DNA from: Phoronis australis
Taxonomy: Eukaryota; Phoronida; Phoronidae
NCBI GenBank assembly: GCA_002633005.1
Contig: NMRA01000555.1
Coordinates: 1-64,000, forward strand
DNA length: 64,000 bases
Direction of reading: 5' to 3'
Shown piece by piece: positions 55,471 to 64,000 of this stretch. How positions within the stretch are numbered: position 1 is the first letter of the stretch; the number at the start of each line of letters is the position of its first letter. Below the pieces are notes generated by a model. The model ran no database searches and was not told the DNA's origin. It was given only the letters and a program-made list of their open reading frames with translations. A program made the translations under genes and the position numbers.

Positions 55471-57614
55471 GCTGTGGAAGCTGGACGCCCAGACAGAGAT
55501 GTCAAAGCAACATACTTGGTGAAATTTCAATTAATGGCAGAGCAACATACAATAATTCGCCAAGTAATTAGGCAAATTAACAAAAACCGGACCATCGCCG
55601 CACAAATAAAAAAGTTCATGTTCAATTCAACGTTTCGTCTTTTCATTAGACATCATCAGGATAATATTTACAATTTAGGACAACAAGTGCCAACATACAG
55701 TTCAGGTAACATCCATAGTGTGAAGTGAGAGATACATAGATTATGGTCAGTAGCTGGCATCACCATAGCTGCAGGGTCACAGAGCTCTGCATGTTATTCA
55801 GAGAATCAGTGGCATGCTGGTTCTGAATGGCCAATGACTCTTTAATGTACAGTAACTCGAAAATGTGAAACACCTGGCCAAATTAACTTGAACAAGATTG
55901 GAACATTATGAGACATGAGTACATCAGTTGTGAGCAGGAATAGTACATTATCAACCACAAGTTTTTTTGTTCTCAGTTTAAACAAATACTCTTGCAATCC
56001 TGTTTTTCGAATACTCCGTCATTCAGTTGCCCAAATCAACAATGTTTGCGCCACGGGATAATGAGAAGGCACTATACTGTGGGTATGGTTTTAAGCACTT
56101 AAAGTCAAAATTTGTTGAGAAGGTTAAATGGAGTAGCTGGTTGCAATCAACATGCCCAAGTGGCCGTCTTCCCTTGCTGTAATCCTGGGACAAGGGAACC
56201 TCTTCTCAATTTCTTGTAAACTTTAATTACTTAGGTTGCTGCAATGGTAATTAAATTGAAGTGCCTAACTGGCCAGCGCCCCCGTCGGAATTTGACAAAT
56301 GTTGAATACCTTAAGTGTAGATCGATTTACTATAGTATGAGCATCTGATTAAAAAAGTTAATTTCAATCACTGCACTGGTATATCAGCTGACTTAGTTTC
56401 AGTTGCATCAACTAATCTAATTGTTAGACGGTCCACATTTTTAGGCGACAGATCAGACGGCATGTAAATTTGTTAGGCTGGTGGTGGATCAATTCCTGAA
56501 AAATCCGTCTGAAAAATTGCATGCCAACTCACTCATAGTTAAATGTTAAGTTAGTGTTAACAGTTGACCTTTTTTGCAGTTGGACTTGTATCGCAAGCAA
56601 CAGCTCAGTCCGGAGACCTGAATATGCAAATGAAATTCAAAGATAAAGACCTTGTGGCTTAAGAAGTTCAGTACCAGAGATCATCACGCTATAAAAAATA
56701 GAAAGACAAAGATTGTGAAGAGTGAAGAATACATAGTTTTCAGATATGTTTTCTACAGTTTTGTTTGGAGTTCAGTAAATCAAAGCTTCTAACACATGGA
56801 GATGTCATTTGCTTTTCAAAACTAAATCACGATTTTGAAGCTGTTCTTCAGAAAGCTAGTGTGCAGAAAGTTATTTGGACAGGCAATCTTAAGAAATGAC
56901 TGTTGAAGTTACTCACTGTTGCAGTTGTCGTCCAACTAAGAGAGACGAAAGGGAATTGAGGCTAGTGTTCAATAATTCACTTGCTGACACACTAATTAAC
57001 GCCGCCCATTATAACATGTTTTGAATCAATATTGTGCACAAATACTGCCTGCTTCCAAATAAGTACTCAGTGTTTGACCATCATTGCACGCTGGCCAAAC
57101 TCCTGTGTGCAGGACAGTACCCTCTCTAATCGGCCATAGTTTCATGGTTTCTTGATGGTGGAACTTTGAAGTTATTGGATGCATCACTGGACAATAATCA
57201 TTTGTCTTTCAAACAAGATACTTTGTACAACAATTCATGATTGAGACAACTTTCAACAAGCTGATTGATAAGTGATATTTTGCAAAATTTAATACATGTT
57301 TTGTCGCCTTGTGTGGCATTTTATCATCACAGTGCTAGCTATTACCAATCCACCTCATTAGCTCAGATCTACTTCAATACAAAAGGCGTGCTGCATAGGT
57401 ATCATAAAAGTTGTCTGGGTCATAGGGAATCAGAGGGGTGACCAGTGTAAGCGAGAAATTCTCCACGTGAAGTCTTATCTGACTTGAAGACTTTGGCTAT
57501 GATTTACGTGAAGATTCATGTTCTGTCATGTGATTGAAGGGGGCCAATTATGTACTTTTACGAAACCCAACGATAAGATGGATGAACATTGGGGCCGTGA
57601 CCAATGGCAGACAA
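55471..57614. other. No gene recognised
   Basis: Only short frames without domains. Confidence 0.4.
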
Positions 57615-57945
57615 ATAATGTCGCCCCTATAATAATGTTGGGTATCCTAATAATGCAACGCGCTTTCCTCATAGGCGGCCTTAAAGCAGGCTTACTATGG
57701 AAAACACTGCTTTGTGCCCCCCTTCAAGCGGGCTGCCTATATTAAAATTGACGGCATCGCTCTTCGGGCGGGGTAATCCATATTAATGTAGGAAACCTCG
57801 CCGGAAGATGGCCACAGAGCAGGGCCGTCAAACATAATATAGGCGCCCCGCCAAAAGGCGGCCAGAGAGCGGGGCCACGTATATTTATAAAGACGTCCCC
57901 GCTGTTTGACCGCCTATATTAATAGAAGTATACTCGCTCTTGGCG
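57615..57945. repeat. Palindrome-rich minisatellite, site 2
   Basis: Same family as 54110-54345: units with gccccgcc..aaaggcggcc and agagcggggcc separated by tatatta-type spacers. It lies immediately beyond the decayed kringle exon. Confidence 0.75.
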
Positions 57946-57989
57946 CCGGAAATTCAATTTTGCCTTCGTCATTTTAATAAGAATAAGTC

Positions 57990-58064
57990 ATTCTAAATAA
58001 TAAGCTCTTGTTCCTTTAAACGCGAGTCCAATCTTATCAATTACGAGTAGCTTGGGGTTGTAAA
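57990..58064 (-). pseudogene. Truncated kringle exon relic
   Basis: Minus strand: the repeated intron end (catgttcaatatgaaatgtt) leads into a segment aligning with the start of the kringle exons (cccaagctactcgtaattga against gccaaactactcgtgtaaag). The acceptor AG is lost, the first Cys codon is changed to a stop, and homology ends after about 60 bp, just before the minisatellite. Confidence 0.65.
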
Positions 58065-58508
58065 ACATTTCATATTGAACATGTATAATATAGGTATAGA
58101 CAGAATTTCAAAGGAACAGCATTTTTCTACAGCAGGCTCCAGTTTACGCTAAAAACTGCCAAATCCGCGATCACTTTAAGAGAATGAATGTGTGTAACCA
58201 GCTTGTTGGGTGGCAGCTGAGCATTTGTTTGCGAATCAATCTCATACTTTAAAAACCTTTGGGCTGCTAAGTAGAGGTGAGGTTTTAATGAGCTAGGTTC
58301 GCTTTTTTCCTAAATATGCATCTGTTTAACTTGGAAGCCCCAGTAACGGAAAAAAAATTAGGTGACCTCCCAAATATAAACGAGAACCACCAGTTTTCGA
58401 AGCGCTAATGTCTTAGAGTGTTTCAAGGACTCTTGTTTTTGAGTGGAGCTCAAAATGACAGCATGAACGGTCAAGGAGTAGCTACTTCTTTCAATAATGT
58501 TTACTTAC

Positions 58509-58793
58509 TCTTACAGATTTTTATGTCACAAACTTGGAATGCCGGTATTGTTTGTTCTTCTATGTAGCACCAGGGACCGCGGTAGTAAGCGTCCGGATTC
58601 CGGCAATACCTGGAATCCTGGACACTCCTGTCCCAAGTGTCGTACACATCCTTTATGACTCGATTGTTGGTTATAATATGGTTCTGGACATTCCTACTGG
58701 ACCACTGTCTGCATGTGTCTCCCGCAACTGTCTTTGAAGAGGTACCGGCGTACATGAGACCTTTCTTATCAACTTTACACGAGTAGTTTGGCC
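58509..58793 (-). CDS. Kringle exon A (last intact kringle)
   Basis: 285 bp between an acceptor (gatttggtttacag) and donor GTAAGTAA, both phase 1. It encodes one kringle with all six Cys (SCKVD, DTCRQW, RYCRNPD, PWCY, VCDIKIC), 89 residues from first to last Cys, slightly longer than the usual ~80. Kringles are disulphide-knotted extracellular binding modules. In the lysine-binding loop the first Asp is present (NPD) but the position of the second (plasminogen Asp57) is Tyr. If the donor is not used, the frame runs CKSK then stop, so this could also be the end of the protein, since no intact exon was found further downstream. Confidence 0.8.
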
Positions 58794-59236
58794 CTGTAAA
58801 CCAAATCACACTGAACATGTACAATGTATAAATAAAAAGAATTTCAAAGGATCAACGTTTTTCTACAACAGGGACACATTTACGCTAAAAACTGTTAAAT
58901 CCGTGATCACGTTAAGAGAACCGATATGTGATACCAGCTTTTCGTGTTCCTGCTGGTCATTTGTTTGTGAAAATAAGCCGTTTTTCAATTGTCCAGCTGT
59001 TAATTATATGTGGAGTTTAAGTGAGCCACGTTCGCTTTTCCCTAAAGGTGGAGCTGTTTAACTCCGCTGTAACGGGAAAAACAAATTCTGTGACATCCGA
59101 AATATCGACGTGAACCACCAATTTTTGGAGTGCTTTTGCCTTAGGGTGTTTCAGGGACTTTTGTTTTTGAGTTGAGCTCAAAATGACAGCATGAGCGGTC
59201 ATGGAGTAGCCACTTCGTTCAATAATGTTTACTTAC

Positions 59237-59521
59237 CGTCACAGATTTTTATATCACAGAGTCGGTATGACGGCATTTGTTGTTCTTCTATGTAGCACCA
59301 GGGACCGCGAGACTCACCGTCCGGATTTCGGCAATACCTGGAATTCTGGACACTCCTGTCCCAAGTGTCGTACCCATCCTTTATGACTCGATTGTTGGTT
59401 ATAATATGGTTCTGGACACTCCTACTGGACCACTGTCTGCATGTTTCTCCCGTAACTGTGTTTGAAGAGGTACCCCGCATGTACTCTGGAAAGAATAGTT
59501 GAAATGTGCTCATCAAACCCC
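59237..59521 (-). CDS. Kringle exon B (first cysteine missing)
   Basis: Same 285-bp phase 1-1 exon structure as its neighbours, about 727 bp upstream of exon A, with homologous introns. The first ~20 residues are replaced: GLMSTFQLFFPEYMRG stands where the others have NYSCKVD..GLMYAG, so the first Cys is absent and the last Cys lacks its usual partner. The rest (ETCRQW, RYCRNPDGESRGPWCY, LCDIKIC) is intact. The binding-loop acidic pair is conserved as D-x-E. An altered but in-frame N-terminus suggests a gene-conversion or replacement event rather than simple decay. Confidence 0.75.
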
Positions 59522-59963
59522 CTGTAAACCAAATCACACTGAACATGTACGATGTATAAATGGAAAGAATTTCAAAGGATCAACGTTTTTTTCAACAGGG
59601 ACACATTTACGCTAAAAACTGTTAAATCCGTGATCACGTTAAGAGAACCGATATGTGATACCAGCTTTTCGTGTTCCTGCTGGAAATTTGTTTGTGAAAA
59701 TAAACCGTTTTTCAATTGTCCAGCTGTTAATTATATGTTCAGTTGAAGTGAGCCACGTTCGCTTTTCCCTAAAAGTGGAGCTGTTTAACTCCGCTGTATC
59801 GGGAAAAACAAATTCTGTGACCTCCGAAATATCGACGTGAACCACCAATTTTTGGAATGCTTTTGCCTTAGGGTGTTTCAGGGACTTTTGTTTTTGAGTT
59901 GAGCTCAAAATGACAGCATGAGCGGTCATGGAGTAGCCACTTCGTTCAATAATGTTTACTTAC

Positions 59964-60248
59964 CGTCACAGATTTTTATATCACAAATTCGGTATGTCGG
60001 CATTGGTTGTTCTTCTATGTAGCACCAGGGACCGCGAGAGTAATCGTCCGGATTCCGGCAATACCTGGAATTCTGGACTCTCCTGTCCCAAGTGTCGTAC
60101 ACATCCTTTATGACTCGATTGTTGGTGATAATATGGTTCTGGACATTCCTACTGGACCACTGTCTGCATGTATCCCCCGAATTTGTCTTTGAAGAGGTAC
60201 CGGCGTACATGAGACCTTTCGTATCAACTTTACACGAGTAGTTTGGCC
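59964..60248 (-). CDS. Kringle exon C
   Basis: 285 bp, acceptor tttacag at 60249-60255, donor GTAAGTAAAC, phase 1-1. All six Cys are present (YSCKVDT, DTCRQW, RYCRNPDDYSRGPWCY, ICDIKIC). The second acidic position of the lysine-binding loop is Tyr. Upstream it is followed by an intron whose far end (60430-60684) is identical to the sequence just beside the signal-peptide exon, making it the best candidate for the first kringle of the protein. Confidence 0.8.
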
Positions 60249-60429
60249 CTGTAAACCAAATCACACTGAACATGCACAATTGTACACTGTAGGTATAGAA
60301 ATAATTTCACAGGATCAACGTTTTTTTACAACAGGGACACATTTACGCTAAAAACTGTTAAATCCGTGATCACGTTAAGAGAACAAATATGTGATACCAG
60401 CTTTTTGTGTTCCTGCCGAGCATTCGTTT

Positions 60430-60684
60430 GTGAAAATAATCCGTTTTTTAATTGTTCAGATGTTAATTATATATGGAGTTTTAGTGAGCCAGGCTCGTTT
60501 TTTCCCTAAAGGTGCATCTCTTTAACTCGATGACACCGTAACGAAAAAACAAAGTCGGTGACCTCGCAAAAAATAACGAGAATCACCAATTTTTGAGTAG
60601 ACGTTAAAGGCAGAAAGCTGTCCTCAGAGTGCACGTTGTTTACAAACTGATGTCTTGTTTCTACAAAAGGTAGTGTACAAACAC
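60430..60684. repeat. Intron segment duplicated at an assembly join (partner 61428-61680)
   Basis: Appears identical by eye to 61428-61680 over about 250 bp and ends exactly at the N at 60685, where the partner continues into the signal-peptide exon. Confidence 0.9.
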
Positions 60685-60807
60685 NCCACCAATTTTTGGA
60701 ATGCTTTTGCCTTAGGGTGTTTCAGGGACTTTTGTTTTTGAGTTGAGCTCAAAATGACAGCGTGAGCGGTCATGGAGTAGCCTTTTCGTTCAATAATGTT
60801 TACTTAC

Positions 60808-61092
60808 CGTCACAGATTTTTATATTACAAAATCGGTATGTCGGCATTGGTTGTTCTTCTATGTAGCACCAGGGACCGCGAGAGTCATCGTCCGGATTCC
60901 GGCAATACCTGGAATTCTGGACACTCCTGTCCCAAGTGTCGTACACATCCTTTATGACTCGTTTGAGGGTTATAATATGGTTCTGGACATTCTTACTGGA
61001 CCACTGTCTGCATGTATCCCCCGAAGTTGTATTTGAAGAGATACCGGCGTACATGAGACCTTTTGTATCAACTTTACACGCGTAGTTTGGCT
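60808..61092 (-). CDS. Kringle exon D (on a small contig between two N joins)
   Basis: 285 bp with the same splice borders and six Cys (YACKVDT, DTCRQW, RYCRNPDDDSRGPWCY, FCNIKIC), differing from exon C at about a dozen residues. Its lysine-binding loop has the complete D-x-D. The whole contig 60686-61426 parallels the exon C interval 59843-60590 on both flanks, so it may be a second allele of exon C placed in a false gap, or a genuine fourth repeat. Confidence 0.7.
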
Positions 61093-61684
61093 CTGTAAAC
61101 CAAATCACACTGAACATGCACAATTGTACACTGTAGGTATAGAAATAATTTCACAGGATCAACGTTTTTTTACAACAGGGACCCATTTATGCTAAAATTG
61201 TTAAATCCGTGATCACGTTAAGAGAACCGATATGTGATACCAGCTTTTCGTGTTCCTGCCGAGCATTCGTTTGTGAAAATGATCCGTTTTTTAATTGTTC
61301 AGATGTTAATTATATATGGAGTTTTAGTGAGCCAGGCTCGCTTTTTCCCTAAAGGTGCATCTCTTTAACTCGATGACACCGTAACGAAAAAACAAAGTCG
61401 GTGACCTCGCAAAAAATAACGAGAACNGAAAATAATCCGTTTTTTAATTGTTCAGATGTTAATTATATATGGAGTTTTAGTGAGCCAGGCTCGTTTTTTC
61501 CCTAAAGGTGCATCTCTTTAACTCGATGACACCGTAACGAAAAAACAAAGTCGGTGACCTCGCAAAAAATAACGAGAATCACCAATTTTTGAGTAGACGT
61601 TAAAGGCAGAAAGCTGTCCTCAGAGTGCACGTTGTTTACAAACTGATGTCTTGTTTCTACAAAAGGTAGTGTACAAACACTTAC

Positions 61685-61748
61685 TTTCTGCTGTCGCAAA
61701 TGCGAAAGAGACTAGGCAGATTAGACGCACGGTCAAGAATGGTTCCAT
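61685..61748 (-). CDS. Signal-peptide exon of the multi-kringle gene
   Basis: ATG at 61748 opens 21 codons, MEPFLTVRLICLVSFAFATA plus E, a textbook signal peptide with a small-residue cleavage site (ATA). It ends in phase 1 at GAAA|GTAAG. That phase matches all four kringle exons, so this start splices directly to a kringle. The frame is open upstream to 61859, where an acceptor-like 'ttgtttcctctttag' lies near 61808, so a 5' untranslated exon is possible. The predicted product is a small secreted protein of three or four kringles; I find no protease or other domain and no transmembrane segment, and cannot name an orthologue. Confidence 0.7.
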
Positions 61749-61971
61749 AAGGTTTGTAGAGTCTTCAAAGTGGTATATCCCACCGTCGTAGTCCGAAGGT
61801 TGTCTTCCTCTAAAGAGGAAACAATTTAGTATAAACAAGTATGCCCAAGCATTTGTCATGGATTTAAAACCATTTATTTTTCGTACGCAATTTTAATGTT
61901 TAATAATATACGTTGGAGCACAGAATTTCCAGATGAAACTTTAAGTACATGTAGGTTATCACATGTTCCCA

Positions 61972-62075
61972 GTCAATATCCCCCGTATTCTAGAGCCCGA
62001 GTGGATTTTGGAGAATTATCGCCCATACTGAAAGAGAAATATTGCAACGAATCGATCTACCTTTGTCGACGTTAA
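61972..62075. repeat. Repeat A fragment, copy 3
   Basis: 'atcccccgtattctagagcc', 'ggattttggagaattatcgccc' (split by one base from copy 1) and 'atattgcaa.gaatc.atctacctt' match 21158-21345, with most of the foldback second arm deleted. Confidence 0.7.
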
Positions 62076-62080
62076 GAATT

Positions 62081-64000
62081 GTTTTATAATGACTCACTTC
62101 TGCAATAGGGGTCAATCAAAAAGAATTAAATACACAGAGATAGATGGTTGTTCTCCACGGCCAACTGCAATCATCAGCTGAGCGCCATGCTTTCTCAAGA
62201 CTTCGGCCCATTGAACTCAGGATCTCTCCACACGGTGGACCCGCAAAAGCTGGTCGATATAGCTGGTTTGCAGTTGGCCATCAAGTCTTAACTTCCACAG
62301 CCTTATTGATTTTTGTGAAAAAATGAGTTGCGTAAACGAGCACGAAATAATAACTTAGAATAATGTTACAGTGTTTTTGAAACTTCCTGCTAAACTTTTT
62401 TATCAAAACAAATCTGGCCATATTGTTGACGACATTATGCTCTTACAGTTCCTTTCTACTTTCAGAAAAGACATTGTGCCGAGACCCAAACTATGCCAGG
62501 TTAATGTAAAGTCAAACGACACAATCACTTTATAAAGTTTTTCAAAATTCAGAAACTATGTACTTTACTGAGTTGAATCTGATTGATTTTTAGATATTTG
62601 GCTGACTGGTGCAAAGCCTTGGCAACAGAGTCTCATATATCGTCATTGCGCCGAGACTGTAGGGCAAACAAAGCATTACATGTGTCAGCTCGTGTACATG
62701 TACTGTACGTTCGCTGTTGTGGACAGCAAGTGAGGCACTGCGCAAAACAGTGAGTAAATAACATTTCTTATTGTTCCTTGTCGGATATCCAAATACTGAA
62801 GCACTCAGTATAAGTTGCAATTCATTCGTTCAAGTTTGAAGTAAGATTCAAGCAATGCATTTTGAGTTTAGGCTCAAGGTTATGCGTTGACATTCAAAAT
62901 TCTAGCATAAGCCTAATGTCATCTTGTGGACTTCCAACCGCATTAAGTTCGAACTTTCATGGGTACCCCAAGCCGGAGTCGGATGCAACAATGCGGTCAC
63001 ACAAGGCAGTCTGCAACTACGTGCCTAACCCCCCCCCCCTTAGATGCAATCGGACTGCTCGGGTCTTGTAATTTTAGCAAAAACAGCGAGGGTAGAACCT
63101 GGTTCACAAATGCGTCACGCAAAAACCAACGATTTTGGGAAAAGCTAATGACTTTCCCCCTTGCTGAAATAATGAGAGTCGCCATCACATGGAGACGAAG
63201 TTTATAAGAGTAAGATGTATTTCAGCGTTTCCTGTAGTCAAATTGGGATTTAGGTCAGAGAATTACTTGGTGAAGATCAAATTTAAAAATCAATAAATTG
63301 TACTCAATTGTGATTGTTTTTGATTTACAAAACTTTCATGTATTTGACGTTGTGCAGAGTCAATCGGTAAGTCAGTCAGTATAACCCGACTGACTCACCG
63401 TGGGGCTAGTTTCCAGTTTCTTATCTCCACTTATCGTAGATGGTGATGGATTTCGTTGTAAGAAGTAATAAATCTGTGACACCACGAGAAACTGAAATCA
63501 TTGAAACGGAATTTCACTTCAAAATGGCAGTGTGAAAAAAGTTCGCACGTAGGCTTACTGTTATTCGGCGATTTCCATGGGAGCATACAGCGTTCGTAGG
63601 GTTGTGTAGTCGACCCGATCGGAACCACGTTTAGACCAAACTACAATTTTCCTACGTCATGGTATGGCCCAAAACCGATATCGACGGGTAATAATAACGA
63701 GTTTCCCATCCAGTCCTCTAAAACAGTAATGCCATGTAACCCACGACAACCCTCCAAACTCGGAGGGAAATGTCCTTTCAAAGTCTGCTATACGGGCAAG
63801 CGTGGCCTACGCTTTTAGCAAATTGCATGGCAACTGAGGGGTACAGGCCAATTACCAAGGACCATAATGTCCAATGTGTGACATTGGGAGCTCGAGTTTT
63901 TAGATACTTTCTAGATTTACCACTCTTAACTAGGATTGATGCCAATGATGCATTAGCAATTGACGCAACGAGGATTGGCAGATATCAGTCAAAACAGGTT
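62081..64000. other. No gene recognised
   Basis: Short frames only. A small inverted pair near 62157 (ggccaactgcaat) and 62266 (tttgcagttggcc) and a poly-C run near 63030 were seen. If the kringle gene has an upstream promoter it lies at the left edge of this stretch, but no TATA or initiator element could be assigned. Confidence 0.4.

Noticed and set aside
58534-61036. Repeated plus-strand frames of about 61-67 residues in the kringle cluster
   Set aside because: Antisense shadows of the kringle exons, conserved only because the DNA is duplicated.
58090-61430. CRISPR-like or satellite array
   Set aside because: The regular repeats are exon-plus-intron duplication units of about 727 bp in a eukaryotic genome; no short direct repeats with unique spacers.

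Overview
This is a gene-poor, repeat-rich stretch of a metazoan nuclear genome. Coding sequence sits in short exons with GT-AG borders. A multi-kringle secreted protein, THAP and MADF domains, Penelope, BEL/Pao, Ty3/Gypsy, LINE, Kolobok-like and Harbinger-like elements and a tRNA-derived SINE all occur together. That mix fits an aquatic invertebrate, perhaps an invertebrate deuterostome such as amphioxus or a hemichordate; this is inference, and no species can be named from the sequence. There are two long assembly gaps (15042-15662, 35833-36423) and five single-N joins (10861, 28587, 47498, 60685, 61427). Several of the joins fall in or beside repeated sequence, and some of the duplicated sequence is probably an assembly artefact.

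Left part (1-12 kb). The main host locus is on the minus strand: an exon (5750-8025) encoding a transmembrane segment followed by a very long lysine-rich tail built from repeats of about 124 residues. Three related threonine-rich, mucin-like exons lie at 1350-1834, 8488-8799 and 32421-32885. The last has clean phase 1-1 splice borders that would fit the transmembrane exon. A broken copy of the lysine-rich exon lies at 28.17-29.6 kb, split by a Harbinger-like transposon. Together these outline a duplicated family of mucin-stalk / membrane-span / lysine-tail proteins. A half THAP domain exon is at 3120-3343. An inverted duplication links 9.3-11.0 kb with 44.9-50.7 kb.

Middle (12-44 kb). This is a graveyard of nested mobile elements: a LINE fragment (12.1-12.9 kb); a Kolobok-like TTAA element with a broken THAP transposase (13058-14492); a 10.9 kb BEL/Pao retrotransposon (14524-25386) with two LTRs, a CTTGC target duplication and a 3.8 kb nested insertion inside pol; the Harbinger-like element (28258-29504); a Penelope-like element with inverted hammerhead-ribozyme-like arms (30899-32245); a second Penelope remnant (34.3-35.4 kb); several LINE pieces (36.6-38.9 kb); and a Ty3/Gypsy remnant lacking reverse transcriptase (42.0-43.9 kb).

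Right part (44-64 kb). An apparent 2.47 kb tandem duplication abuts a single N and looks like an unmerged contig overlap. Next come a MITE with a 20-bp internal period (53799-54099), a palindrome-rich minisatellite present at two sites, and a diverged array whose units begin with a CTCF-like core. The second host gene is on the minus strand at 61748-58509: a signal-peptide exon followed by four 285-bp phase 1-1 kringle exons in tandem units of about 727 bp, then a decayed fifth kringle exon cut off by the minisatellite. Whether three or four kringles are real depends on resolving the joins at 60685 and 61427.
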